From Novosphingopyxis baekryungensis DSM 16222 (GTDB lineage: Bacteria; Pseudomonadota; Alphaproteobacteria; Sphingomonadales; Sphingomonadaceae), in the NCBI RefSeq assembly GCF_000420305.1, contig NZ_ATUR01000005.1, positions 67,001 through 131,000 of the forward strand: a stretch of 64,000 bases of DNA, in the 5' to 3' direction. Made by a program: the position numbers and the translations under genes. Under the pieces are notes generated by a model, which was not told the DNA's origin, made no database searches, and saw only the letters and a program-made list of their open reading frames with translations. Numbering within the stretch: the stretch's first letter is position 1; each line of letters begins with the position of its first letter. Below are positions 9,035 through 18,097 of the stretch, one piece after another.

Positions 9035-10953
9035 TGGCCGATGTCGAAACGATCTATGAGACCGACGCGCTGATTGCGGAGGATATCGACGCCTATCTGG
9101 AGCAGCATCAGCACAAGAGCATGTTGCGCTTCATCACCTGCGGCAGCGTGGACGATGGCAAATCCACGCTGATCGGCCGGTTGCTGTATGATTCGAAGAT
9201 GATCTTCGAAGATCAGCTGGCGGCGCTGGAGGCGGACAGCAAAAAGCAGGGCACACAGGGCCAGAATATCGATTTCGCGCTGCTGGTCGACGGTCTGGCG
9301 GCGGAGCGCGAGCAGGGCATCACCATCGATGTCGCCTATCGCTTTTTCTCCACCGAGAAGCGCAAGTTCATCGTCGCCGATACGCCGGGGCATGAGCAAT
9401 ATACGCGCAACATGGTCACCGGCGCCTCGACCGCCGATCTTGCCGTCATCCTGGTCGATGGCCGCAAGGGCGTGCTCACGCAGACGCGGCGGCACAGCTT
9501 CCTGGCCAATCTGGTCGGCATCGACAATATCGTGCTGGCCGTGAACAAGATGGATCTGGTCGATTACGATCAGGCAAGGTTCGACGCCATTGTGGCCGAC
9601 TATCGCCAGTTCGCGCAGCGGATCGGCATCCAGGATTTCACCGCCATTCCCATCTCCGGGCTGGCGGGCGACAATATCGCCTCGAAAAGCGACGCCACCC
9701 CCTGGTATGACGGGCCGACGCTGATCGAGCATCTGGAAACGGTCGAGCTGGGCATCGACGCGCGGCAGGACGGTGCCTTCCGCCTGCCGGTGCAATGGGT
9801 CAACCGGCCCGATCTGGATTTTCGCGGCTTCTCCGGCCAGATCGCCGGCGGCACCGTCAGGCCGGGTGACGAGGTGCGGATCGTGCCGTCCGGCAAGACC
9901 AGCCGGATTGCGCGCATCGTCACCTTCGATGGCGATCTGGACGAAGCGGTGGCCGGCCAGTCGGTCACGCTGGTGCTCGCAGACGAAGTCGATTGCTCGC
10001 GCGGCGATGTGATCGCCGCTGCCGCCGCGCCCCCGCAAGTGGCCGATCAGTTCGAGGCGACGATCGTCTGGATGGACGACGAGGCGCTGCTGCCCGGGCG
10101 GTCCTATGCCATGAAGATCGGATCGCAGCTGGTGCAGGCCAGCGTGCAGGAACCCAAATATCAGATCGACGTCAACAGCATGGACCGTCTGGCGGCCAAG
10201 ACGCTGGAACTCAACGCCATCGGCGTTGCCGAGATCGCGACCAACAAGCCGATCGTGTTCGAAAGCTATGACGACAATCGCGATCTGGGCGGCTTCATCC
10301 TGATCGACCGGTTCACCAATGCCACGGTGGCGGCGGGCACCATCCATTTCGCGCTGCGCCGCTCGCAAAATGTGCATTGGCAGGCGCTGGAGGTGGGCCG
10401 CGAGGGCCATGCCGCGCTGAAAAACCAGCAGCCGCGCGTGCTGTGGTTCACCGGCCTGTCCGGATCGGGCAAATCGACCATCGCCAATCTGGTGGAGAAG
10501 AAGCTGCACGCCATGGGCAAGCACACCTTCCTGCTGGATGGCGACAATGTGCGCCACGGCCTCAACCGCGATCTGGGCTTTACCGATGCCGACCGGGTGG
10601 AAAATATCCGCCGGATCGGCGAGGTCGCGCGGCTGATGACCGATGCCGGGCTGATCGTGCTGACCGCGTTCATCTCTCCCTTCCGCGCCGAACGGCAGCT
10701 GGTGCGCGGCATGATGGCGGACGGCGAATTTACCGAGATTTACGTGCGCACGCCGATGGAAGTGGCCGAAGCGCGCGACGTCAAGGGCCTCTACGCCAAG
10801 GCCCGCGCCGGACAGCTGAAGAATTTCACTGGCATTGACAGCCCCTATGAAGAACCCGAAGCTCCGGAAATGTCCGTCGACACGGTGGAAATGACAGCGG
10901 AAGAAGCGGCCGAGGCGATTGTCGAAAAATTGCTCGCCGGGGGGTTCGATTAA
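9034..10953 (+). CDS. cysNC: Bifunctional sulfate adenylyltransferase subunit 1 / adenylylsulfate kinase
   Basis: A 639-residue fusion of CysN (GTPase subunit of ATP sulfurylase) and CysC (APS kinase, giving PAPS). The CysN half shows the P-loop GSVDDGKS at 37-44, [11 protein letters not shown] (G3) and NKMDL (G4), followed by elongation-factor-like beta barrels. The APS kinase domain starts around residue 460, with its own P-loop GLSGSGKST near 474-482 and the [10 protein letters not shown] block that binds APS. Fusions of this kind are common in alphaproteobacteria and rhizobial NodQ. It overlaps cysD by one base. Sulfur-source control is likely but no site is visible. Confidence 0.96.
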   Translation: MADVETIYETDALIAEDIDAYLEQHQHKSMLRFITCGSVDDGKSTLIGRLLYDSKMIFEDQLAALEADSKKQGTQGQNIDFALLVDGLAAEREQGITIDVAYRFFSTEKRKFIVADTPGHEQYTRNMVTGASTADLAVILVDGRKGVLTQTRRHSFLANLVGIDNIVLAVNKMDLVDYDQARFDAIVADYRQFAQRIGIQDFTAIPISGLAGDNIASKSDATPWYDGPTLIEHLETVELGIDARQDGAFRLPVQWVNRPDLDFRGFSGQIAGGTVRPGDEVRIVPSGKTSRIARIVTFDGDLDEAVAGQSVTLVLADEVDCSRGDVIAAAAAPPQVADQFEATIVWMDDEALLPGRSYAMKIGSQLVQASVQEPKYQIDVNSMDRLAAKTLELNAIGVAEIATNKPIVFESYDDNRDLGGFILIDRFTNATVAAGTIHFALRRSQNVHWQALEVGREGHAALKNQQPRVLWFTGLSGSGKSTIANLVEKKLHAMGKHTFLLDGDNVRHGLNRDLGFTDADRVENIRRIGEVARLMTDAGLIVLTAFISPFRAERQLVRGMMADGEFTEIYVRTPMEVAEARDVKGLYAKARAGQLKNFTGIDSPYEEPEAPEMSVDTVEMTAEEAAEAIVEKLLAGGFD

Positions 10954-10968
10954 CAGCGGGGGCTGCGT

Positions 10969-11268
10969 GTGTTTCTATTCAACGGCAAGGAAAAGCATAG
11001 CCGGTCGATCGCCAAGGCCATCAGCTGGCGGATGCTCGGCAGCATCGATACCTTTTTACTGAGCTGGCTGTTCACCGGCAATCCGGCCGCCGCCGGGGCG
11101 ATTGCGTCGACCGAGGTGGTGACCAAGATCCTGCTCTATTATTTTCACGAGCGCCTGTGGTCGTCCTTCGCATGGGGTCTGCCCAAGGATAGCGGCCCAG
11201 CCGCCGCGCCGCCCTCCAGCCTGCGCCCGGTAACGGACAATGCCCATGGCGGGAGTATGACGGAATGA
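10969..11268 (+). CDS. DUF2061 small membrane protein in the sulfate operon
   Basis: 99 residues starting from GTG at 10969 (an in-frame start 15 bases after cysNC). The family DUF2061 is recognisable from the N-terminal pattern SRSIAKAISWRMLGSIDTF and the later TEVVTKILLYYFHERLW; two hydrophobic segments (about 24-36 and 38-57) suggest a membrane protein, with a proline/alanine-rich tail. Its stop overlaps the cysQ start as ATGA, so it is a true operon member. No biochemical function is established for the family; a role in sulfate or sulfite handling is only suggested by position. Confidence 0.85.
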   Translation: MFLFNGKEKHSRSIAKAISWRMLGSIDTFLLSWLFTGNPAAAGAIASTEVVTKILLYYFHERLWSSFAWGLPKDSGPAAAPPSSLRPVTDNAHGGSMTE

Positions 11269-12014
11269 ACGATATCGAGCTGGCCGTCCATCTGGCCGAG
11301 GGCGCTGGCCGGTTGCTGCTCGATCTGCGCGACAGCGGCAGCTTTTCCGGCAAGGAGCTGGGCAGGCAAGGCGATGCCAGAGCCAATGCCTGGTTGATGG
11401 CCGAACTGGCGACGCATCGCCCGGACGACGGCGTGCTGTCCGAAGAAACGAAGGACACCCCCGCCCGCCTGTCCAAATCGCGCGTGTGGATCATCGATCC
11501 GGTGGATGGCACCCGCGAATATGGCGAAGGGCGCGCCGACTGGGCCGTCCATATCGGCCTTACCACCGATGGCATCGCCAGCCTGGGCGCGGTCGGACTG
11601 CCGGCGGAGGACTTAATTTTGCGCAGCGATCCGCCGGCCAGCCTTCCCGCCGCCGCCGATCCACCCCGCATGGTTGTGAGCCGCACCCGGCCCGCCGCCG
11701 AAGCATTGCACGTTGCCGAAGCACTGGGCGCCGCGCTGATCCCGATGGGCTCTGCCGGGGCCAAGGCCATGGCGGTCGTGCGCGGCACCGCCGATATCTA
11801 TCTGCATTCGGGCGGACAGTATGAGTGGGACAATGCCGCTCCTGTGGCCGTAGCCGCCGCCGCCGGTCTGCACTGCTCGCGTATCGACGGGCGTGCGCTG
11901 CGCTATAATCGCGAAGACGTGTCGCTGCCGGATCTGCTCATCTGCCGCAAGGAAGCAGCGGACACCATCCTGCGGACCATTGCCGACATGCCGGCGTCCG
12001 GCCCGGCAACATAA
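11265..12014 (+). CDS. cysQ: 3'(2'),5'-bisphosphate nucleotidase, CysQ-like
   Basis: Inositol monophosphatase superfamily enzyme, 249 residues. CysQ hydrolyses PAP (and PAPS) to AMP, removing the by-product of sulfonation or PAPS reduction. Metal ligands are visible: Glu60-Glu61 in LSEET, the IDPVDGTREY motif (Asp78, Asp81) and Asp189 in EWDNAAP. Its ATG overlaps the DUF2061 stop (ATGA), and it follows cysDNC, which fits PAP removal in sulfate assimilation. It is somewhat shorter in the N-terminal domain than E. coli CysQ, so an alternative small phosphatase role remains possible. Confidence 0.88.
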   Translation: MNDIELAVHLAEGAGRLLLDLRDSGSFSGKELGRQGDARANAWLMAELATHRPDDGVLSEETKDTPARLSKSRVWIIDPVDGTREYGEGRADWAVHIGLTTDGIASLGAVGLPAEDLILRSDPPASLPAAADPPRMVVSRTRPAAEALHVAEALGAALIPMGSAGAKAMAVVRGTADIYLHSGGQYEWDNAAPVAVAAAAGLHCSRIDGRALRYNREDVSLPDLLICRKEAADTILRTIADMPASGPAT

Positions 12015-12082
12015 GTCCGGCGGTCGTCAGGCCGGCATCATCCAAACACGCGAACCGCCGCTATCCGATCCCGACATGAAAA

Positions 12083-12113
12083 GGGTGGCCGAAGCATATA
12101 GCCCCGGCCACCC
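12083..12113 (-). terminator. Rho-independent terminator of the adhesin gene
   Basis: A perfect nine-base stem, GGGTGGCCG at 12083-12091 and CGGCCACCC at 12105-12113, with a 13-base loop. Read on the minus strand it follows the adhesin stop by about 25 bases and is followed by TTTT. It lies in the gap between the convergent cysQ and adhesin genes and could also slow plus-strand transcription, though no T run follows on that side. Confidence 0.65.
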
Positions 12114-12137
12114 GCTCATTTACGCGATACAGATGGC

Positions 12138-14768
12138 TTAGAAAGCGACCTGGAAGCCGCCGCGCGCGCCCACTTCCCCGCTGTCGAACCCAACACCGAG
12201 ACCGGCCGAGACCGAGGCGTTTTCACCCACGCGGGCCGTGACAGCCGTGGCCGCCGCTGCACGATCGGAGAAATAACCGACGCCGCCCGACAGGGCGAAG
12301 TTGGTGCCCGGCAGCAGCGCAGGCGATTCCATCGCCAGCGCAATCGCAACGCCTTCATTGGCCCGCCGGATGTCCTGACGGTTCGTTTCGGACAGGCTGT
12401 ACAGACTGGTCACATCGCCCTGCAGCCCTGCGATCGAACTGGTGTTGGCCGAGATTGCCGCCGTATTGGCCGCCACCGCCGTACCCGTAGCGATGTTGGT
12501 GGTGGTGCCGAGTGTGCCGGTGCCATCAGCCGTCACGACCGAGATCGTGCCGGTCTGATACTGCCCGCTGGTGCCCAGCCCGGCCACGACGACCTGACCG
12601 TCATTGGTCGCCCGCGCGCCGTTACCAATGGCAACGGAGTTGGTGCCCGAAGCCACCGCTTGGTTGCCCAGCGCGATCGATCCGGAGCCAGAGGCAAGGG
12701 CAGCTTCACCTGCTGCCAGCGACCGTACGCCGCTGGCATTGGCCAGATGGCCCAGGGCCGTGGCGCGTTCCGCCGTCGCTTCGGCCCGCCAGCCATAAGC
12801 GGTGCCGGCGGTTGCCGTCGCCAGCGCTTGGCCACCCACCGCCGTGGAGGATGCGCCGGTCGCCTGCGTTGCGCGGCCGCCATTGGTACCACCATCGCGG
12901 TTTCCGCCAATGGCCACCGCGTCTCCGCCGCTGGCCAGCGCCGTGTTGCCGATGGCGATGGCATTGCTGCCCGATGCCACGGCATCTTCCGCACCGGCAA
13001 AGCTCTGGGCACCCGACGCCACGGTCTGGTGGCCAACCGCCGTGGCCATCGCCCCGGTTGCTTCAGCCTGCCAGCCAAGCGCCGTTGCGCCCGGCGTCGT
13101 GGCCACACTCTGGCCGCCAATAGCGGTGGTCGAGTTGCCCATGGCCAGCGAGTCCGCACCCAGCGCAACCGAATCGACGCCCGTGGACGAAGCGCGCGCG
13201 CCGATGGCCACGGCGTTGGTGTTGGTGGCCGCAGCGTTGCCGCCGATCGCGATGGATTCCGCGCCGGTAGCGGTCGGCGTGGCGCCGGTGCTGTTGACAT
13301 TCGTATAGGCGCTGCCCCCGGCGACGCCCACAAGCGCGGCCCCGAGCTGGGCGACATTCACCGCGTCCGTGCTCTGCGTGCCAGCGGCTACGTTGGTGAT
13401 CTGGCGCTCGGCCCCTGCGGCACCGATCGACAGCGTGTTGGCACGGTTGGCGACCGAGCTGGCACCCAGCGCGATGGAGTTGGCCGCAGCAGCGGAGGCA
13501 AGATCGCCAATGGCAATCGCCTGCATCTGCGTGGCGGACGCCGCCTCACCGATCGCAACCGAACGCACGCCGGTGGCGGTGGCGAGATGGCCAAGCGCGG
13601 TGGCCCGCTCCGCGCTGGCTTCCGATCGCCAGCCAAACGCTGTCGCGGCGGTCGCGGTAGCAAGCGCCTGTCCGCCGACCGCGGTCGACGATGCGCCGGT
13701 GGCCTGCGTTGCGCGGCCTCCGTTCATGGCGCCATCGCGGTTTCCGCCGATGGCCACTGCATCACCGCCGCTGGCAACAGCCGTGTTGCCGATGGCAATG
13801 GCATTATTGCCTGACGCAACAGCATCTTCGGCTGCGGCAAAGTTCTGATCACCGGACGCGGTCGTCTGGTGGCCAACGGCTGTTGCCATTGCGCCAGTGG
13901 CACTGGACTGCCAGCCAAGTGCAGTGGCACCCGGCGTCGATGCCACGCTTTCACCGCCCAGGGCCGTCGTCGAATTGCCGGCGGCAACCGCCGTATCGCC
14001 GATGGCCAAGGCGTCGATGCCATTTGCAATGGATTCGTTGCCGATGGCGGTGGCGTTATCGCCCTGCGCATCGGCATTCTCACCGATCGCTACCGAACGC
14101 ACGCCAGTCGCCGTGGCGAGATGGCCGACGGCGGTGGAACGCTCGCCCGAAGCCGTCTGCCAGCCGAGAGCCGTCGAGCCGGGACCGGTGGCAACGCTCT
14201 CGCCGCCAACGGCGGTCGTCGAATTGCCAGTGGCCTGTGCGGTGTCACCGATCGCCAAGGCGTCGATGCCATTTGCGATGGACTCGTTACCGATCGCGGT
14301 GGCGTTATTCCCCTGCGCATCGGCATTTTCGCCAAGCGCAACCGAACGCACGCCGGTGGCCGTGGCCAGATGGCCAACGGCGGTGGAGCGCTCTCCAGCG
14401 GCGGTCTGCCAACCGAGCGCGCTGGCGCCTGGGCCGGTTGCGATGCTTTCACCGCCAATGGCGGTGGTGGAATTGCCGGTGGCATTGGCGCTGTCGCCCA
14501 CGGCCAGCGCGTCGACGCCATCGGCGCTCGCACCATTGCCCACGGCGGTCGAATTTTCGGAAGCGGCTGTCGCATTGGGGCCGCAGGCCAGGCTGGCTGC
14601 GCCCGTGGCGTCCGCGCCGGCATCGGTGTCGCCCGCGTCCAGAACACCGTTATTATTGGTATCCAATATACACTCATTTTGCGCCTGTGCCGGCGATGCC
14701 AGGGCAATGGCGCTGGCGCTTGTCGCGATCAGCAGCGCAAGGCGAGCTGAAGTTTTATTATATGTCAT
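12138..14768 (-). CDS. Trimeric autotransporter adhesin (YadA-like head repeats)
   Basis: Outer-membrane adhesin of 876 residues. It has a signal peptide (cut near SPAQAQ, residue 30), a short acidic DTNNNGVLDAGDTD segment (36-49), then long YadA-head repeats of about 14 residues with the core xAxAIGxxAxAxG (70-450). A haemagglutinin-type stalk/neck motif (ITNVAAGTQSTDAVNVAQ, about 457-474) is followed by a second head block (500-730), a short coiled coil (about 765-800) and a C-terminal four-strand membrane anchor ending in F (about 800-876). Such proteins trimerise, each chain giving four strands of a 12-strand barrel. Large internal duplications are present. Binding target unknown. Confidence 0.92.
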   Translation of the reverse strand: MTYNKTSARLALLIATSASAIALASPAQAQNECILDTNNNGVLDAGDTDAGADATGAASLACGPNATAASENSTAVGNGASADGVDALAVGDSANATGNSTTAIGGESIATGPGASALGWQTAAGERSTAVGHLATATGVRSVALGENADAQGNNATAIGNESIANGIDALAIGDTAQATGNSTTAVGGESVATGPGSTALGWQTASGERSTAVGHLATATGVRSVAIGENADAQGDNATAIGNESIANGIDALAIGDTAVAAGNSTTALGGESVASTPGATALGWQSSATGAMATAVGHQTTASGDQNFAAAEDAVASGNNAIAIGNTAVASGGDAVAIGGNRDGAMNGGRATQATGASSTAVGGQALATATAATAFGWRSEASAERATALGHLATATGVRSVAIGEAASATQMQAIAIGDLASAAAANSIALGASSVANRANTLSIGAAGAERQITNVAAGTQSTDAVNVAQLGAALVGVAGGSAYTNVNSTGATPTATGAESIAIGGNAAATNTNAVAIGARASSTGVDSVALGADSLAMGNSTTAIGGQSVATTPGATALGWQAEATGAMATAVGHQTVASGAQSFAGAEDAVASGSNAIAIGNTALASGGDAVAIGGNRDGGTNGGRATQATGASSTAVGGQALATATAGTAYGWRAEATAERATALGHLANASGVRSLAAGEAALASGSGSIALGNQAVASGTNSVAIGNGARATNDGQVVVAGLGTSGQYQTGTISVVTADGTGTLGTTTNIATGTAVAANTAAISANTSSIAGLQGDVTSLYSLSETNRQDIRRANEGVAIALAMESPALLPGTNFALSGGVGYFSDRAAAATAVTARVGENASVSAGLGVGFDSGEVGARGGFQVAF
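12693..13976 (-). repeat. Long direct duplication of about 148 codons in the adhesin
   Basis: Residues 265-412 (13533-13976) reappear as residues 545-692 (12693-13136), offset by exactly 280 residues. Shared blocks include GATALGWQ, TGAMATAVGHQT, AEDAVASG, NAIAIGNTA, GGDAVAIGGNRDG and NGGRATQATGASSTAVGGQ. The stalk motif lies between the copies, so a head module has been duplicated around it. Confidence 0.85.
13977..14474 (-). repeat. Two tandem 249-base coding repeats in the adhesin head
   Basis: Residues 99-181 and 182-264 of the adhesin are two copies of an 83-residue unit (six YadA-head turns), near-identical over NSTTA(I/V)GGES, the HLATATGVRSVA block and NESIANGIDALAIGD. A third, diverging copy begins at residue 265. 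The DNA copies are 14226-14474 and 13977-14225. Confidence 0.85.
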
Positions 14769-15097
14769 GTGATGTTCCCTCTTCCGTTATTCCCGGCCGC
14801 TGCCGCACGGACAACAGCTGTGCATCAGACTGATAAAACGCGAAAAAGTTTCATTATCACTCTGATTTTATTAGAAAAATGGGAATAATAGCCGGCAGCG
14901 TGGCTGCCGGATCCAGCATCTTTATACACGGACAAGGGGATTTCCCCGTGCCTGCGCCCAGTTTCTATTAACCTTACGGAAAGCTTAGCGGCTTGGACGC
15001 AGCCCGATCGAAATAAGCAGCTGAAACAAACAGCAGGGGTCTGCGCTGGCCGTTTTTGCCGCGGCCAGGTCTCACGCAGTCAGGCGTCAGACACGGG
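14769..15097. promoter_or_regulatory. Leader region upstream of the adhesin gene
   Basis: A 329-base stretch without a gene between the anti-sigma gene and the adhesin, both on the minus strand. It is clearly AT-richer than its surroundings around 14840-14890. It contains a perfect hairpin (CCGGCAGC at 14892-14899, GCTGCCGG at 14903-14910, 3-base loop) and a smaller GGGG-ATTT-CCCC hairpin near 14935-14947. A promoter for the adhesin is expected here, but no convincing sigma-70 or ECF-type pair could be chosen by eye. Confidence 0.45.
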
Positions 15098-15946
15098 TCA
15101 GATCTCTGACACGGTGCCCTTGGCTACGATCGGCGTCGTCGGCGCATCATAGGTCTTGGCGTCCGCCGGTTCGAACGTGACAGCCAGCGTGGCCCCGCTG
15201 TCGATCAGATCGATCAACGCCTGCTTCAGGGCGATGCGGTCGACCGTCTGCGTCTGATCCGCGCCGAAGGTGCTGATCGCTTCGGGCGGATTATCGCCTG
15301 CGATCACCCAGAGCACGGGCACGGTGCCCGGCGCCTCACGAAGATCGCCGGAGAGCCGGATGCGCAGCACCGGGTCGCCCTGGCGAATGCTGGCCACATA
15401 TTGCGGGGTGCCCTCATCGCCCGAAAGCTGGGCCACCACCATGCGCGGCGCCACGGCGGGCTGGCCCTGTGGCGCCTGCTGCTCATTTTGCGCGACCGCA
15501 TTGGGGGCCACCTCATTAGTCTGGGGTGCCCCTGCCCCGCCGCTGAGCGACGGGCCGAGAACCAGAAAAGCGGCCAGCACGGCGGCGGCGGCGCTCGATC
15601 CGAGCGCGGCCCAGCGCCAGCCCGGCGCTACGCCCTGCGCATCATTTTCATTGGCAGCGGCTGGCGCGCGAGCGGCAGTGCTGTCTGTGGTGGCGGCGCC
15701 GAACCGATCCGTGCGGACGGCATCGATCCGGTTCAGCCGTGCGCGAATGTCGGGATAGAGGTCGCGCGATGGTTCGCGCGGTGCGAATCCGGCAAATAGC
15801 GGTGCCAGATGCGCTTCCCACCGACGCACCTGTTCCGCAAAATCGGGGTCCTGTGCCAGCAGTTCGAGCGCGTGCGCGCGCTCGCCATCGTCCAGCAGGC
15901 CAAGCACCAGCTCGGCCGCCAAAAGCATGCGTTCATCGCGTTCCAT
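15098..15946 (-). CDS. Anti-sigma factor, RskA-like
   Basis: Membrane-bound regulator that holds the neighbouring ECF sigma factor. From the ATG at 15946 (MERDERML) it has 282 residues: an N-terminal sigma-binding helical domain (LAAELVLGLLDDGERAHAL and a WEAHLAPLF segment), a linker, one membrane span (WRWAALG..FLVLG, near residues 115-135) and a C-terminal periplasmic RskA domain with GTVPVLWVIAGDNPPEAIS. An alternative ATG at 15958 adds four residues; AAGG spaced from the ATG at 15946 favours the shorter form. It overlaps the sigma gene end by 14 bases, the standard coupled arrangement. Confidence 0.88.
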   Translation of the reverse strand: MERDERMLLAAELVLGLLDDGERAHALELLAQDPDFAEQVRRWEAHLAPLFAGFAPREPSRDLYPDIRARLNRIDAVRTDRFGAATTDSTAARAPAAANENDAQGVAPGWRWAALGSSAAAAVLAAFLVLGPSLSGGAGAPQTNEVAPNAVAQNEQQAPQGQPAVAPRMVVAQLSGDEGTPQYVASIRQGDPVLRIRLSGDLREAPGTVPVLWVIAGDNPPEAISTFGADQTQTVDRIALKQALIDLIDSGATLAVTFEPADAKTYDAPTTPIVAKGTVSEI

Positions 15947-16517
15947 CGGCGCCTTCATCTTCCAAGCACTCCTTTAGCCGCTTCAGACCACGCCTGATCC
16001 AGCTTTTCACCGTTCCCAGAGGCTTGTCTTCCCGGCCCGCCAATTCTGCATATGTCAGGCCGAGAAAGAAACTGTCCTCGATTGCCTTACGTTGGTCGCC
16101 GGTCAACGTCTCCATGCAGCCGAGAATTTCTCTTCGCAGCTCGAGATGGTCCCAATAATCGTCCTTCAGGCCACGCGCCTGCGCATCCCCATCGTCGCTC
16201 GGGTCGAACACGCGGCCGGCCCGTTTTTGCCCACGATGCCAGTCGATTGCGCTGTTTCTGGCGATGGTCGACAGCCAGGCCAGCGCCGATCCACGCGCCG
16301 CATCAAAATAGCGCGCCGTCAGCGCAACCTTGATATAGACATCCTGCAGCACGTCTTCTGCGGCGCTGGGATCGTTGCACACCCTGTAACAGATGCCGAA
16401 CAAGCGGGCGCGGCTGTTTTCATAGATCGAATGCAAGGCGTCGCGGTCCCCACCCGCCAGTCTTCCCAGCGCACGCGCAAGCGCGGCGTTCACTTCAACT
16501 TGATCGTCAGCGGCCAC
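15933..16517 (-). CDS. ECF RNA polymerase sigma factor (SigK-like)
   Basis: Group 4 sigma factor of 194 residues from GTG at 16517, chosen because a GAGGGG Shine-Dalgarno lies upstream and the longer frame to 16625 adds an unrelated arginine-rich tail. Region 2 is at about 22-95 (LFGICYRVCNDPSAAEDVLQD and WLSTIARNSAIDWHR) and region 4 at about 130-185 (AIEDSFFLGLTYAELA, GTVKSWIRRGLKRLKECL, a helix-turn-helix). The regulon is unknown; autoregulation is usual in the family. It is divergent from the FAD oxidase gene, with 128 bases between starts. Confidence 0.92.
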   Translation of the reverse strand: MAADDQVEVNAALARALGRLAGGDRDALHSIYENSRARLFGICYRVCNDPSAAEDVLQDVYIKVALTARYFDAARGSALAWLSTIARNSAIDWHRGQKRAGRVFDPSDDGDAQARGLKDDYWDHLELRREILGCMETLTGDQRKAIEDSFFLGLTYAELAGREDKPLGTVKSWIRRGLKRLKECLEDEGADGTR

Positions 16518-16645
16518 TCTATATCCCCTCGCCGGCCGTTCTATCCGAAGCGTCCGTGCTGGCAAGTGCCTACCGTGCGGACAGATGGGCGCGATGGCCC
16601 GTCTCCACGCTCGCATCTTGCGCATGGCACGATATAGTCAGCCCC

Positions 16646-18073
16646 ATGATGGACGATGTCAGAGAGAAACTCTCCACACTGCTCGGCCCGCGCGGCTATA
16701 CCGAGGATGCGGCGGACATGGCTCCCTGGCTGACCGATTGGCGCGGGCGCTATCATGGCCGCGCCATGGCGATGGTGTCGCCCGCATCCACGCAGCAGGT
16801 CGTGCAGATCGTGCAGATCTGCGCGGCGCATCGCATCCCCATCGTGCCGCAGGGCGGCAATAGCGGTATGGTTGCCGGCGCCACGCCGGACGACACGGGT
16901 AAGGCGGTGCTCCTGTCGCTGCGCCGCATGGACGCGATCGGCATGGACCGGATCGACGAGGGGCTGGCGGTCTGCGAAGCCGGTGTGATCCTGCAGACTT
17001 TGCACGAAGCGCTCGCCGCGCGCGGCCGCCGCTTTCCACTGACCCTCGGCGGCAAGGGCTCGGCCACCGTCGGCGGCCTGGTCTCCACCAATGCCGGGGG
17101 CACACAGGTGCTTCGCCACGGCACCATGCGCGCGCTGGTCGCCGGGCTGGAAGCGGTGATGGCGGACGGATCGGTCATCGATGGCACTGCTGCGCTGAAG
17201 AAGGACAATCGCGGCTATGATCTGCAGCAACTGCTGATCGGGGCGGAAGGCACCCTGGGCATCGTCACGCGCGCGGTGCTGAAGACCGTGCCCGCGCTGA
17301 TCGATCGCTGCGTCGCTTGGATCGGGCTGGACAGTCCCCATGCGGCCTATCGGTTGCTGCAGTTTCTGCAGGACAAGGCGCCGGATCAGCTGGAAGGCTT
17401 CGAAATCATCCCCGACGATACGGCCAGGGCCACGGCCGCGCATCTGCCCGGCGCACGCCTGCCGCTGGCCGGATCGCACCGCTGGCATGTACTGGCCGAA
17501 TGGGTGCAGGATCGCCCCGGACAGACCGACCCCCGTGCCCTCGCGGAGCAGCTGCTCGCAGACGCGATGGAACAGGGGCTGGCGCAGGACGCCGCGCTGT
17601 CGGGCAGCGAAGCGCAGGCGGACGATTTCTGGCGCATCCGCGATTCGATTTCCGAAGCGGAGCGCGCCCTCGGCCCGGCCCTGCAGCATGATGTCAGCGT
17701 GCCGGTGGGTGCCATGCCCGATTTCATCGTCGATGCGGCGGCGCAGATCGAACAGGCCTATCCCGGCACCCACGCCATAGCCTTTGGCCATCTGGGAGAT
17801 GGCAATGTGCATTTCCACGTGCGCGCGCCGCAGGATGTGGACGCCGAAGCCTGGTACGCAGGCGACGGCCGGACGATCGGCCATAAGGTCTATGATATCG
17901 TCGATAGCTATGGCGGATCGATTTCCGCCGAACATGGCATCGGCCAGGCCAAGCTGGATGAGCTGGCGCGGCTGACCGATCCGGGAAGGATGAACGCGCT
18001 CGGCGCCATCAAGCGCGCGCTCGATCCGCTCGGTATTCTCAATCCGGGCAAGATACTGTCTCTTCATGGTTGA
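16646..18073 (+). CDS. FAD-binding oxidase, GlcD/D-2-hydroxyacid dehydrogenase type
   Basis: A 475-residue flavoprotein of the PCMH FAD fold with a C-terminal FAD-oxidase domain. The FAD-binding block IVPQGGNSGMVAGATP (near 67-82) and GSATVGGLVSTNAGGTQVLRHG (near 130-152) are visible, and the C-terminal FGHLGDGNVHFHV and AEHGIGQAKLDEL blocks carry metal/substrate ligands seen in D-lactate, glycolate and D-2-hydroxyglutarate dehydrogenases. The double ATG at 16646/16649 starts the gene; the frame reaches back to 16556 but without family similarity. Likely substrate is a D-2-hydroxyacid, with D-2-hydroxyglutarate a reasonable guess; the exact one cannot be read. Confidence 0.85.
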   Translation: MMDDVREKLSTLLGPRGYTEDAADMAPWLTDWRGRYHGRAMAMVSPASTQQVVQIVQICAAHRIPIVPQGGNSGMVAGATPDDTGKAVLLSLRRMDAIGMDRIDEGLAVCEAGVILQTLHEALAARGRRFPLTLGGKGSATVGGLVSTNAGGTQVLRHGTMRALVAGLEAVMADGSVIDGTAALKKDNRGYDLQQLLIGAEGTLGIVTRAVLKTVPALIDRCVAWIGLDSPHAAYRLLQFLQDKAPDQLEGFEIIPDDTARATAAHLPGARLPLAGSHRWHVLAEWVQDRPGQTDPRALAEQLLADAMEQGLAQDAALSGSEAQADDFWRIRDSISEAERALGPALQHDVSVPVGAMPDFIVDAAAQIEQAYPGTHAIAFGHLGDGNVHFHVRAPQDVDAEAWYAGDGRTIGHKVYDIVDSYGGSISAEHGIGQAKLDELARLTDPGRMNALGAIKRALDPLGILNPGKILSLHG

Positions 18074-18097
18074 TCGCTAGAAGGCAGGTCGAACCGG

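Noticed and set aside
12138-14768. Regular repeat spacing that could suggest a CRISPR array or satellite
   Set aside because: Repeats are in one coding frame, match YadA-head text and diverge as protein modules do; no spacers of constant length.
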